Translations under genes and position numbers: made by a program
Notes under the pieces: model-generated
Databases searched by the model: none
Told to the model about the DNA's origin: nothing
What the model saw: only the letters and a program-made list of their open reading frames with translations
Assembly (NCBI GenBank): GCA_016110215.1
Contig: JADWQD010000007.1
Coordinates: 992,001-1,056,000 of the forward strand
DNA length: 64,000 nt
Source: Capronia americana
Lineage: Eukaryota; Ascomycota; Eurotiomycetes; Chaetothyriales; Herpotrichiellaceae
Direction: 5' to 3'
Part shown: positions 44,095 to 55,646 of the stretch, piece by piece
Numbering within the stretch: the stretch's first letter is position 1
Layout: each line of letters begins with the position of its first letter

Positions 44095-46425
44095 TCACCG
44101 ATTCAAGGAAATGTTTGTAAAGTCGTCGGATCCCAGACCACCGCCCACTCGGCTCCTCGCCGCGCTGGGCATGACTTGCAGACCTGTGCTGCCTAGAGGG
44201 CCCCCTCCGACGGCGACGCCAATCTCGCTTTCCGCAGGCTTGTTCTTGGGATTCATCCTCTTCTTGTCCTTTTCTTCGTCGAACTTGGCCCTCGCGGCTT
44301 TGGCAATGTCGTCCGTGATGGTCACACTGTAGGTCGGCGACTCCATCGAGCCGGAGCCAGGACCGGAGCCGCCCGGCCCGTCGATGGGCACCTTCCGCAC
44401 GGCGGTCAGCAGCGCGCAGATGAACTTGGAGCGGTGCTGTGCGCGGACGTGGTCGGACGCGAATTTCGCCTTGTGCTGGAACTCGATGCGGAGCTCCAGC
44501 TTGGACAGGTCGGCGATGGAGAACAGCTGGATGTCGATCTCGGGCATGAAATCGCGCTTGTTCTCTGTGAGAAAGTTGAGCATCTCGGCGCGCAGGGTCT
44601 CGATGTCGTCGAACGAGGTCCCGACGTTGACGTTCAGGGTGATTTGCTCTCGGAGTTCTTTGGACCGCGTCAGGTTCTTGATCCACACGCCGTTGATGAC
44701 GCTGTTGGGGATCTGCACCATCTGCTTGGAGTTGACCTCGCGGAAGACCGAGTACAGGAGCGAGATCTTGACCACGTCCATCTCCGTGTCGTTGACGTTG
44801 ATGCGGTCGCCCACGTCGTACGGGTGCTTGATGAAGACGGTGATGCAGGCGGCGAACAGTTCGCCGGCCGTGCTGGCGAAGAGGAACGAGCAGCCCGTGA
44901 AGGCGGACCAGATCTGCGTGTAGTGGTTGGCGAGGTAGTCGGAGAAAAAAGCGGCGTAGATGAGGAAGACGAAGATCAAGACGAAGACGCCGAGCACGCG
45001 GTCGAGCACCTTGATGGCGTCCTTGACGTTGTTGGCGCCTTCCCAGATGGTCTGGCGATCCGAGGCCACCTTCTTGACGAGTTCGACCATCTCCTCGATC
45101 GTGAGGTCGCCGTTCTCGTCGGCGTCGACTTTGGAGTGGATGTACACGGCTTGTGCCTCGCGGCCGGGCCCCAGCATGGCGGTGATGGTGGCTTGGTCCA
45201 GCTGTGTCTCTCCGAAGTTGGTGAAGGAGTTCCAGATCCGTCGGGCCAGAGCTTCGGCGCTGACGGGACGTTCGAGGGCTGCCTCGACGATCGGCCCCGA
45301 AGCAGTGGGCATGAGGACTTGCTTTCCGGCAATATCGCTGACCAGGTAACCCACCACAGAGGTCAGCTTGTCGGCGGTGCTACTCAGATTGGTCATGAAC
45401 TCCGCCGTCGACTGATCCTTGCTCCGAAGCCGGCCATGTCGGTCCTTTCGGTAGCCCTTGGTGTCGTGGATATCGAGGTCGTCCTCGATGAAGAGCGGGT
45501 GGTTGTCGTAGAACCTCTGCCGCGAGACGTCGTACATGGTCTCGATGGCACGGCTCAGCGTCTTGAGCTCCTTGATGTTGTCGTAGAATTGCTTGCCGTG
45601 GTAGCTGACGCTGATCATCTGGATGAGCATCCTCTCGACCAGGTACAGTGCCGTGACGCCGACGGTGGCCTTGAGGACATTGTGCAGCGTGTGCAGCCAT
45701 TTGATGTTGCCGGAATGTTTGGCGTGGAATGGCTTGTCGAAGACATAGATCAGCGACCATGACGCGATGGAGAGGATGGCCCAGAAGAACAGCGACAAGG
45801 GAATCTCGACCGCCTTGAGGACCAGCCAGTATTTGCGGAGACCCGTGTGGATTGCTCCGCCCACGGTTTGGAAGATGATGGGGACGGCTTGAGCCAGGAG
45901 TTTGGCCACCCACAGGAGGACCCAGATGACTTCGATCCAGATGAACAGGCCCAGCAGGTGGATACCATCCTTGTCGTCTGTAGTAGTGGTTTGCTGGTAG
46001 ATTGCCGACGCAGTAGTGTTGTACAGCGCGGTGCCGTTGGCGGAAGCAGGCTCGACTGAGGTGACGTTCGAGGAGAAGATCGGTGTCTGCAACTCGGTCT
46101 TGAACTTGGAGATGATCTTCTTGTCCTTGTACACGGTTGCGCACAGGACAATGGGAATGGCCAGGAGTATGGCAACCGGGACGATGTATATGATGTATCG
46201 GAGGAGGACATTCTTCCGTATCCTCTGCCACTTGATGCCAAGCTGTGTCAACCCTTCGTCGTCGCTGTCGCTGTCCGATAGTTGTCTTAGGGCTCGAGGT
46301 CTATTGATGGGACTGGAGGATTTGCGTGCCATATCCACGCTGCCGCTGGGATAATGGTTCGACTGCTTCTCCTGGTAGTCGGACATGGCGTCTTGCACCG
46401 TGACAATGGCTCCTTTGCCAGCCAT
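44095..46425 (-). CDS. EF-hand mechanosensitive ion channel (MscS family, Msy1/Msy2-like)
   Basis: One exon of 776 residues from MAGKGAIVTVQDAM at 46425; the frame is open to 46716, but the extra 97 residues look like leader with a possible donor site. Several transmembrane segments occur in the first half (LLRYIIYIVPVAILLAIPIVL, LFIWIEVIWVLLWVAKLLA, and others). An EF-hand with DADENGDLTIEE lies before the pore region. The last membrane helices and the MscS beta-domain follow (FIKHPYDVGDRINVNDTEMDVVKISLL, VQIPNSVINGVWIKNLTRS). In fission yeast the EF-hand MscS proteins Msy1 and Msy2 sit in the endoplasmic reticulum and limit Ca2+ rise on hypo-osmotic shock; the same role is inferred here. 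Confidence 0.92.
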   Translation of the reverse strand: MAGKGAIVTVQDAMSDYQEKQSNHYPSGSVDMARKSSSPINRPRALRQLSDSDSDDEGLTQLGIKWQRIRKNVLLRYIIYIVPVAILLAIPIVLCATVYKDKKIISKFKTELQTPIFSSNVTSVEPASANGTALYNTTASAIYQQTTTTDDKDGIHLLGLFIWIEVIWVLLWVAKLLAQAVPIIFQTVGGAIHTGLRKYWLVLKAVEIPLSLFFWAILSIASWSLIYVFDKPFHAKHSGNIKWLHTLHNVLKATVGVTALYLVERMLIQMISVSYHGKQFYDNIKELKTLSRAIETMYDVSRQRFYDNHPLFIEDDLDIHDTKGYRKDRHGRLRSKDQSTAEFMTNLSSTADKLTSVVGYLVSDIAGKQVLMPTASGPIVEAALERPVSAEALARRIWNSFTNFGETQLDQATITAMLGPGREAQAVYIHSKVDADENGDLTIEEMVELVKKVASDRQTIWEGANNVKDAIKVLDRVLGVFVLIFVFLIYAAFFSDYLANHYTQIWSAFTGCSFLFASTAGELFAACITVFIKHPYDVGDRINVNDTEMDVVKISLLYSVFREVNSKQMVQIPNSVINGVWIKNLTRSKELREQITLNVNVGTSFDDIETLRAEMLNFLTENKRDFMPEIDIQLFSIADLSKLELRIEFQHKAKFASDHVRAQHRSKFICALLTAVRKVPIDGPGGSGPGSGSMESPTYSVTITDDIAKAARAKFDEEKDKKRMNPKNKPAESEIGVAVGGGPLGSTGLQVMPSAARSRVGGGLGSDDFTNISLNR

Positions 46426-47405
46426 TTTGGACGAGGAGTTGAGAGAGTGCTGGGTGTTGCTCGGGGTACCGTAGGTCGAGGGGGTGTGGTCAATTGTACC
46501 GCGGGTGCTCGGGGAGGTATTATTTGAACTCACCTGTCCGACAACGCTTACCTTCTGCAACGGTCCGCAAATTGGACCAGGCGAAAAAACACAAAAAGAC
46601 GCTCGTTTACGGGATATCTCCACGCCATCCTCCATGCAGCGATGGGAGTTGACCCTAACGCGGCGGCAAGGTTTCAATCTAGGTGTTCCAGCTACAGCAG
46701 GGCAAGCCACAAACATCCAGACGCAGCGCGCAAAAGTTAGACACCACCATGTGAGGAGCTATGGAAGAGTTGCTGTACTCACATGTCCGCCTTAGCTTAG
46801 AGTAGTAGTGTCTTGCAGTGGGTCGACCTCGCCAAGGGGATGAATCACGATCAGTGTTCAGACCCTCCTTGGCCGAAGGGGAGGTCGACAGAAGCGAGCG
46901 GGCTCTCTCACACGTGGCGGCTGATAGCTCCGAGCGAGGCTCAAGACCGGGTCGAACCCATTGTGGCATGACTGCGTGTGCGACCAGCCTGGACGAGTCG
47001 AGGCCAGCATGGTGCAGTCTCCTCCTTTTCGTGTCCAGACCCCGGGTGGCTGAACTTGGCTCCGCGCCAGCCTCTGCCATGTGCCCTTTGGGCTCTCCAA
47101 TTTCCACTTTTCCACCCATCGATCGCCTATTTCGGGCCTCGCTTGACTATCGACGACTTCTTTCCGCTAGCTCAGGGCCTCGGCAATGCGTGTCTCGCAT
47201 GACCTTTCCTCACTGCTCAACGTCGCTCCAAGGGCTCCGCATCCAGCTCGCCGGATCGAACGCCACTACGGCCTCGCCGTCGAACCCGAGATATTTTCGA
47301 GTCCGTGAAAGACATCAAGGGGAACGCCCGCACCCTGTCTGATCGGCTGAAGATGTCGGCTCAGGTACCTCGTGTTTTGGAGCTCAGCCCTCACCGGCGG
47401 CAGAC
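46426..47405. promoter_or_regulatory. Divergent promoter region of the MscS and DUF3176 genes
   Basis: About 980 bp between two divergent starts. Frames such as 46818-47342 (plus) and 46679-47119 (minus) overlap each other and show no domain. No distinct motif was recognised. Confidence 0.4.
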
Positions 47406-49345
47406 ATGTCGACTTACATCAACGACGGGTTCAACATGTCCCAGAAGGAAGGCCACGTCCAGATAACAGACGCTGACGACCATCCGCCCTCCTCGGAGGA
47501 CGGCAATGCAACAACGCCCTTCCGGATTCTGAAGAATCGCGTGCTCGACGCCGTCGAGAGATATTGGCTCTTCGAGTTCTTCGGGTGGACCTTGGCACTG
47601 GGCTGTTTCATCGGCACCGTGTCCCTCCTCGCCGTCCACAATGGCAAAGAATCGCCCAACTGGACATTGACCGTGGGTGCTGGCCACTATCGCAAAAGCT
47701 TCGGCCTGACCATCAACACTGTTATCTCGATCTTCGCGACGGCCTTCAGCTCGGGCATTCTCATTCCCGTCGGTGCCTCGATCAACCAGCTGAAATGGGT
47801 GTGGTTCCAGAAGGGGCGCCGGCCTCTGGCACACTTTCAGAAGTTCGAGTCTGCTGCCCGGGGTCCGCTGGGATCTATCATTCTTCTGTGGACTCTGCGT
47901 GGTCGACGCCTGGCATGTGTGGGTGCCGTGATCGTCCTCGCCGCCCTCGGCGTTGGCTTCTCCTTCCAAGCGCTGGTTGTCTACCCGCTCCGAGCGGTGC
48001 CAGTCGGCGCCTCTGCAATCCAAAGAACCAACAAAGAATGGGAATACACCAGCGGTAAGTTGTCCCCCGCGCCGGCCTTGTCCTCTTGCCTGAACTGACT
48101 TGTCCCCCAGACACGACTGAAGTTCCCGGGAGCGTTATCGGAGCAGTCTATTCGGGCATCTTCCAATACTCCAGCGCCTATTCCAGCCCGTGGTTCGTCA
48201 ACGCGCCGGAGATGAAGGTATCCTGCTCAACAGGCAACTGCACGTGGCCGGAAACGTATACCTCGATAAGCATGTGCGCCAAGTGCCACGACATCACCGC
48301 CTCCATCCGCAGCACCTGCGGCACCGCCCACGTCCCCTCGAGCGAGTACTATGGCCAAGCCGAAAGCTCGTCCACGACGGTCCCCGTGCAATACTGCAAC
48401 CTCACGCTCCCCAACGGTTTAGAGTCCTCGGGACTGCCGTCTACGAGCTACACGCAATTCGCCATGTCGAGCAACGTGCACGACTCGCCGCATTTCGACT
48501 CCGACACGACGCTATCCGTGCTTTCGGCCATCAGCACGGTCTGGGGCTTTAGCAATCCGGCCGTCGAGTACGGCAGTGGCAACGCCATGACGTTCAGCGT
48601 CGCCAGCAAGGCCGCCATGGAATGCGGCATCTACTACTGCGTGCAGAAATTCAACACCACCGTCTCGTCCGGCACGCTGGACGAGAGAGTCGTCGGCACA
48701 TACACGACGGGCCAGTACAGCACGCTCGAAAATGCGTACGTCCTCGAACCGCCCTCGTCGTTCACCAACGTATCCACCAAGGACAACCCAAGCGCGAACG
48801 TCTACTCGACGCCCAACTTCCTCTCGATCAAGCAGTTCTTCTCCACCTTTTGGCAGGGCAACTGCAGCGTGACGGACGCGGGCAGCGCCAACCCCAAGAC
48901 CCCGTGCACAAGCCAGACCGCGCTGCTTCTCAACGACGAAAACTTCGGCAATTACCAAGCCATCTTCACGCGCCTGGTCCAGGCGATGAGCTACGCGATG
49001 CGGCTGCAGTCGACGCCGGATCCCGAGCCCACGGCCCTGGGCGTCGCGTATCAGGATAAGCCGCACGTCAAGGTTCGGTGGGGTTGGCTGGCCCTGCCGG
49101 CGAGCTTACTCGGCCTGGCGCTCCTGCTGCTCGTGGCCACCATCGTCACCACGGCCAAGGAGAAGACCTTGCTCTGGAAGGGCTCGAGTCTGGCGGCCTT
49201 TTCGCACCCGTTGACCAGCGATGCGCGCGCCGCGGTCAGTGAAGTCTCGAGTCCGCGCGAGGTCGTCCGCGTCGCCGAGAAGATGGAGGTCAAGTGGGAG
49301 AAGACAGATCGGGGCTATAGGCTTGTGAGGCCGCATGAGGCGTGA
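47406..49345 (+). CDS. DUF3176 multi-pass membrane protein
   Basis: Two exons, 47406-48054 and 48111-49345, joined over a 56-bp GTAAGT...CCCAG intron, give 627 residues. Three hydrophobic segments near the N-terminus (EFFGWTLALGCFIGTVSLL, FGLTINTVISIFATAFSSGIL, LACVGAVIVLAALGVGF) and one near the C-terminus (WLALPASLLGLALLLLVATI) flank a large, probably extracellular domain rich in paired Cys (SCSTGNCTWP, MCAKCHDIT, CGIYYC) and N-glycosylation sequons. WTLRGRRLACVGAVIVLAALG with an upstream NQLKWVWFQKGRRPLAHFQKFESAARGPLGS is the hallmark of DUF3176, a large fungal family of unknown role. Confidence 0.88.
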
Positions 49346-49684
49346 GCATGAGCATGAAGATAGATCCCCGTGACGCCAGGAGAATATAAGAAATGAAATG
49401 CAAAATGAATGTATGAAGATATTGTGAACATGCCATCACGTCAATGCTTTTACTACAGGAGATATGACTCGATATTTGGTCGTACTGTAATCGAGTCCTC
49501 GCCCCCCGGTCTCGAGCAACTCTCATCAATCAGCGAACCACACACGACGACTCTTTGCCCAGCCGTAATGTTTTCCTCCTTGACATCCGATTTGCGATCT
49601 CCATGCGACGATCTGTATCCCTCTCCCCCAAACACCTTGTCTTCCACCTGTCCAGAGTGATTATTACGCACCCACGCACCGCAC
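49346..49684. other. Spacer between convergent genes
   Basis: The 339 bp between two 3' ends hold no supported feature. Confidence 0.35.
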
Positions 49685-50504
49685 CTACTGCGCCACCGCG
49701 GCAGCAGTGATCAACCCGCCAATAGCAGTGACCAACCCTGTCGGCCGGTCCCCATGCCTGAAATACCACGCACTACTCCCCCAATAGACCCTACGCATGA
49801 AGGAACAAGCGCGGATTAGCTGGCCGCCGAAGACTCCACTGCGAGCGAAATAACAAACCATCAAGAAACGAAACCAAAAAATGAAAGCCGGAGTCAAACC
49901 CAAAATTTATTGAAAAAGAATAATTGATAACGTGCGCGCGAGAGGTAGAGGGGGTAGAGAGAGAGAAAGAAAAAACTCACGCAACCAACATGCCCAAGAT
50001 CGCGCGGTCGATCTGGGTCCAGCTCCCCGCCGGCCTCTTCGACAACTGGTACGTATACAGCGAGAGGATGGTGAAGAAGGCGCTGCCCTGGTACCAGCCT
50101 GCCTTGGCGTAGCAGGCCAGCACGGCGGGGAGGGAGCGGAACGGCGGCAGCGAGAACGTGTTGACGCCGTGGACCTGTGTGGATGAGTAAGAACAGAACA
50201 GAAGAGAAGAGAAGAGAGGAGAGTATTAACGGGTAGTCCGGGCAGTGTGCGTGCGTGTGTGCGCATGTATGTATGCCACCACGGGAGATGATAAATACAG
50301 ATTGAGCAGAGGAGAAGAGAATGGAAAGGACAGGACAGAACAGGGCAGGACAGGACAGGGCAGGGCAGGGCAGGACAGGACAGGGCAGGGCAGGACAGGA
50401 CAGGGCAGGGCAGGACAGGACAGGACAGGCATGCCGCGACGTACCGTATGTCCCACGGCGACGAGGGCGTGCGTCACGCTGGCGGCGAATGCTACGGTCG
50501 ACAT
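49685..50504 (-). CDS. Small multi-pass membrane protein, uncharacterised
   Basis: Three exons, 50504-50445, 50174-49981 and 49790-49685, give 119 residues. The introns (270 and 190 bp) have GTACGT/CACACAG and GTGAGT/GCGTAG ends, and joining keeps a single frame from MSTVAFAASVTHALVAVGHT to LVTAIGGLITAAAVAQ. Hydrophobic stretches at the N-terminus, middle (YQGSAFFTILSLYTYQL, IDRAILGMLVAVYWGSSAWYF) and C-terminus suggest three to four membrane helices. I do not recognise a named family. Both introns are long for this window, and the first holds a CAGGR minisatellite. The model was built from splice sites because no single long frame covers it. Confidence 0.75.
50336..50428 (+). repeat. CAGGR pentanucleotide minisatellite in an intron
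   Basis: About 18 units of CAGGG or CAGGA in tandem, arranged in a higher-order pattern of roughly 25-30 bp. It lies inside intron 50444-50175 of the small membrane protein gene. Confidence 0.95.
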
Positions 50505-51280
50505 TTCTTGGAGGGGCGTCAGATAAGCTTGGGTGTCTCAAACGGTGAGGAGCGTGCTCTCGAATCGAATCGAGTCGATGGGATACAGTATTTACGGGGA
50601 ACTTGGACTGCGTCCAAGTCGGCGGGCGCTCTCTGTCTATGTGGCTGAGTCGAGGAGGTCGATCGATGGCAAGCAAGGACGCGAATACTGTATCAACGCA
50701 GAGTTAGTTGGCTTTGGGTCGGCGTCCTTTGCGAGTTTAAATATGAAAATACAGGAGGTGGTTAGTACGAGTAGATGTAGAGCCACACGACGCTTACAGT
50801 CTGGAAGAAACGTCGCTGGGACCGACTGCGCGGTTGTCGTATCGCACCCCGCAATCACCTGCATTGAATGTCTTGGTTCGGGCGACATCCACGTCGGAGC
50901 CGAGGCTCTCGTGCGTATCTATCGGCAGGGACAACCAGAGCGGAGCGGAATGGGCGCGGAGTGAATTTGCGCCGCTCAGGCTTGATTGCACATACGAGTG
51001 GCTCTTCACAGCGAAGACGGCGGGCCGAAGGAATTAGGACGATTGATTCACGGGTGACCAAAGACGGCTTAATGTATGAGCGCAGCACTGCGTAGAAACC
51101 TTCCCTTGAACAGGGGCTGCTTCAGGGTGTACTACTACTCATTGCAGCTCGAGAAACCGAATCATACAATTGTCTGTTCATCAAAAGAGTCGTCTTCTCA
51201 TTCACCCAATTGTCCACGCAACTGCGCACAACACCCAGAAAGCGAGACCCTCGCAAGACCTATCAGAACCACTCAGTGAT
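50505..51280. other. Spacer upstream of the small membrane protein gene
   Basis: About 780 bp with only short overlapping frames. It holds the promoter of the minus-strand small membrane protein and the 3' region of the TPP1-like gene. Confidence 0.4.
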
Positions 51281-54200
51281 TCACTTCCGCCAGGAGAAGA
51301 TATCGATGCCCATACCAGTGACACCGCGACTGGGCGCAGAAGACCTGGCTTTTGCAAACCCATCTTTGCCTTTCTTCTCTTTATACAACCGAATGTACTC
51401 CTTCTCAAAATGGGTAAATGCCGTGTTTGTTTCAGTGAACCATTTTCCTGACCGCTCTCCTTCTGCAGCCTGCGAAGTAAACACGATTGGGGCGGTGTTC
51501 GTTGCCGATCTTGCTTTGACGGCCGACGAGGGCGGCTGTGGTCTCACGAATGATCTAGCTGAGGGATCTAGCTGTGCCTGAGCTGTACTGGCAGGGCTGC
51601 CGCCCTTCCGATCCGATCCCGGTGGCTTCGGCGTGGGCGTAGGTGCAAGCGCCGATCTCTCTAAAGGCTGCGGAAGATGCCTGATCTTTGAGGGCAGTGA
51701 AGCCGGGGCACTTAAAGATGCTGGTTTCTCGACGTCAGAAGTCGGAAGCAGGCTCCTGTCAATATCTGTTGTGCCCAGCTCTGGCGAAACTCTTGGAGCA
51801 GCGTTCTCACGCCACTTTTCAATACAATCAATAGATTCTTGAGACAAAGCCGCTGTCGCCGGAGGCTCCGAGTTGGTAGTCACGAGAACCTGCTGTTGCT
51901 TTCGCTTGGTCAACGGCGTTGGAAGCGCACCGCTCGCTAGTGCAGAGCGAGGATCGGATGATGGCTGCGCCCGGGGTAGACTGTTGGCCGTGAAAGTCGA
52001 TCTTCGCACCTGGTTGTGACTTGGTAGCCTCTCCGCCACGGCGAGTTTGATGATCCGTTTGTGATGGGACGGATCTTCGACGCATTCGTTGAAAAACTTT
52101 ATAAATCCCATCGCTTCTTTGTAACGCGGATAACTGTAGTAGTGGTGGAATACTGCATCATCTAGAAGGGAGGAATGTATTTTGTTAGGCTCATCATTCA
52201 AGACTCCCTGAATGAAGTGATAAGACCGGAGAAAATCGTCCGCGTCGCCCTCATAGTCAGGATAGGCCGCACAATACTTAGAGAAGAGTTCCCGTTCTGA
52301 CGCAGCAGCCTCGGCGGCGAGGGAATGCAAGGAGGCTGAGTCGACCGGTCTAACTTTGTCTTCAATATGCCACACCCCACTGTACGTAGACTGGCGAGTG
52401 ACGGGTGTAGACGACGGCCGTGTATCGATTGTGGAGTCCAGCATTCGAGGTTGCTCTGAGATGCTCAACGGTGCGTCATGTAGCCTGCTACTACTGTCAA
52501 CATCCAACGACGAGCTCGATGGTCGCCGCAACGGGGACTGTCGTTTGCCAATGGCCTGCAGTTTTCCACGACTGTCAGTTCTCCTTCCTTCGCCTATTAC
52601 CGGATCGGCGTCAACGGGCGAGGTCTGCGGACTTCGTCGCTGTCGTTTCGTCTGAGCAATGCTGCCCCTCGGGTCATCTCTTTTCCTTTTTACGGAGGCC
52701 GGGATTGAAGAGCTCTCTGTAGCTGTTGGTGCTAAATTGCCCTCGTTCACGGGTCCGTCCGGATGTACTGGGTGTTGTGAAACGTCCTCGTCGTCAGTCT
52801 GGCGAGCAACGCTCTCAGCTTGGTCCCGGTCGCCATCTTTAGTCTGTTCTGTGCTTGAGTCATGAGACTGTACCCCTGGGCATCCCATATCATTCAAATC
52901 ACTGGAAATCACAGCTTGAACACGATTCTGAGAGGACCTCTGCGAGCCACTGGCTGCAAGCGAAACGGGCAGTGGGGTCGGCTGCTCCGTCGACGTCACA
53001 GTCGCCTCTCCCTCCGTAGTCTTTGATGGTTCGGCGTGCGATGGAGTGTCGGCCGCTGCTGAGCCACTCACAATGCCAGGCGCACTGGCTTTGGCAGTCT
53101 TGACTGTCAGTGCGGCCTCAGGGTGTCCGCTTGCTTCATCCGAGGAAGGTACCTCACCCGAAGTTAAGGACGTGTAAGTCCCCGGGACAACACTCGACAG
53201 TGGAGCCTCGTTGCTGATACCTTCTCCACATGGGCGTGGGAATAGAGCTGTGCCGTTCCCTGGATAGGGTGTTCTCTCCACTTGTACTTTCTTGGTACTG
53301 CAATTACCCATCACCCGAGAAGAAGTGGAAGGTTTGCTCGTCGCATGGATTCTCCTATCCTCTGCACCGACACCCACGGAGCGAACCGACAGTGGTGTCT
53401 GCGTCACCGATGGCGTGCACTCGACGTGCAGTTCGGAGATGCGCGAAGGGGTTCTGGGACTGACATTGTGGGAGCGGACGTCGAGCCCATCCTCCTCGAT
53501 CTCCCCATCCTCGTTGACAGGCATCCCCTGCCGGAATCTGTCATTGAGCCCTGGGCTTCCTCGAATGCTTTCGAGACCAACGATTTGTCTGTTCCCTCGA
53601 AGATCCACTGGAGGACTACTCTGGGGCAATGCTGTTATTTGGTGTTTTGGAAGAGGTGGGCTCGGAGACAAATCTTGTGATTCTGCTGATTCACTCAAAC
53701 CATCCTCATCGGGCTCGACTGATGCCATCTTGCGTCGGCGTTGTGGAGTGGGTGGACTTTGGGACCATTCAACTGCAGCCTGACTGGCACCCTCAATATT
53801 CGATACGGCGTCGGGTGTATTTTCACTGTCGACACGCGGGGAGGAGGGCTCTTGTACCGGCAGATTGACAGCTATTGCATGGCTCGGGGGCGCGACAGGA
53901 TTTTGGGCTTGCTTATCAGCTGCATCGCATAGCTGCTCCAGGAGAGTAAGTGGCACTTGTCCGGGCCTATGCACATGGCCCACAAGCGGCGGTTGCCAGC
54001 TGTCGCCAGATTCCAGCAGTGACTTCAAGAAGTTTTCTTGGTCTCGAGGGATCTTGGAGACATATCGCGGGACATATCTCCTTCCCTGGCCCAGCAGTCT
54101 CCAGCGCTGGAGGGACCCGGCCGGTGCATCAATGTTCTCATGCTGAGACACTGGAGAGGCAGGGCCAAATCCCGTGCACTCGTGAGTTTGATTCTCACCC

Positions 54201-55217
54201 TTATCTGTCTGCAATGGTTGCGCAGAGAGGTCAACGTGGGCTACGAGCTCCGTAGTTTCAATTGGACTGCTGTTTTCGTGGTCGTCTTGGTTGAGAGCAA
54301 CATGAGCAATCCCAGAAGACGACGGACTGGTCGAGTGGGGTGAAACTGCAAGGCTGGGAAGCGTAATCGGGTCTGTTGTCCTTTTTGCGGCAGGCGAACT
54401 CGAAGCGTTTGAGCATGGCTTCATTTCCCTCTTCTGGAAGGACTGCAAGAGCTCGACGTCGTTGGCAGGCTTCGAATCAGCGCGGTGTGATGATCGTGCG
54501 GGCTCCGTCGGGCCGGCTAAGTCGATAGCAACTGTGGGTTGTGTATAGAATTGACGCTGTGAGAGATCTTCCTCGTCTTCGTTCTCAGTGCCTGCATGAT
54601 TCCGGGGTTCGAACGGCGCCTGAGAGACGATTGACCGCGGGCTGCTATCCGGCATGGGATTAGAGGCGCCGCAGTTGTGACTCTTAACTGTCCCGTATCG
54701 AGACATGCTGTCGAGTACGGCTTGTTCTTGCATCACAGGCACCCCGATAGGAGACACCCCAGGCACTTGACACCTGTCATCCGCAATTTCCCATCGATCG
54801 AATTCGAGGAGTGGCTTCGGTGGGTTCACGTGTGCCGTGACTCGGATGACAGGATCTGCCAGACACCAAATAGTCCCGACCCGGGCGCCAGCTTGAAGAA
54901 GGGCAGTAGCGTTATGGCTTGGAAACACGGCTTCGATGGTGTGGGCGCCATCAGACACTTCGCCTCGAGGTTCTCTGATCCCAAGTGGAGGTAACTGCGC
55001 ACGGTAATAGTTAGCAATTGTAGGCGCAGTAGAGACCAGATAGACCAACCTTCAGCAGCCGCACGGTCCTGGCATTTTTGGTTGTTTGTGTGACGCGAAG
55101 GACGTCGTCCACCTTGCGAAATGAATACTGGTCGGTCGGAGTGCCTCCCAGCTTGTGGAACCAGGCACCCAGGCCTGACTTAATGAACTCGGCCAACCAC
55201 GGCTGCTGCACGTCCAT
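51281..55217 (-). CDS. Shelterin subunit TPP1/Tpz1-like telomere protein
   Basis: Two exons, 55217-55050 and 54994-51281, joined over a 55-bp intron (GTTGGT donor, GCTAAC branch, GCGCAG acceptor), give 1293 residues. The first ~150 residues match the pattern of the TPP1/Est3 OB fold: PWLAEFIKSGL at the start, a VSDGAHTIEAVF strand pair, VRVTAHV..PLLEFDRWEI and then QVPG before a helix. In animals and fission yeast this OB fold recruits telomerase and its partner regions bind POT1 and TIN2/Poz1. The middle ~850 residues are Ser/Pro/Glu-rich and probably disordered. A conserved helical block near 52,030-52,300 (LFSKYCAAYPDYEGDADDF, SYPRYKEAMGFIKFFNE) and a C-terminal motif (FEKEYIRLYKEKKGKDG) follow. 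The assignment rests on pattern similarity of a fast-evolving family and is moderately sure. Confidence 0.7.
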
Positions 55218-55646
55218 TGAGGCCTGGCAATGATGAAATAGACATGGTTGTGGGGTCTGCGCACCATCTGTTGTGCGACGAGACTCCCTCACGACCGCAT
55301 TACCTGCCACGCCTGCGCATCCCTCGCAATTAGACGCGTTCGCCTCGACGCGTCTGCCCGCACGGTGCCGATGACTCAGCCACATATCCATGCGCCACTG
55401 TGGGCGCCACCGATGATGGCATTCATCCAAGCCCGTTTGACGCATTCACCTTTCATTCATTCACATGAATCCATCCACTAGGCTGCTTGCTACTTGGCTG
55501 CTACCAACCCTGGCAGGTGTCCTCTTTGCTGTGGCACATCGCTATCCCCTCCGACATGAATCAATGAGCATGAAGCCCTTCGAATACCAACACAGCAACC
55601 GTCTGACTGCGGCCGACAGGCCTCCAGATTGACGTTGTCCGAGACC
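55218..55646. promoter_or_regulatory. Divergent promoter of the TPP1-like and FAB1 genes
   Basis: 429 bp separate the two start codons. The assignment is positional; ATTCATTCA repeats occur near 55446-55465. Confidence 0.5.

Noticed and set aside
44434..45762. 442-residue plus-strand frame
   Set aside because: It is the antisense of the MscS channel gene; its Asp/Val/Leu-rich sequence is what GC-rich coding DNA yields on the opposite strand.
55629..55646. Start of FAB1 at a TTG codon
   Set aside because: An ATG pair follows 18 bp downstream in the same frame, and eukaryotic initiation at TTG is rare.
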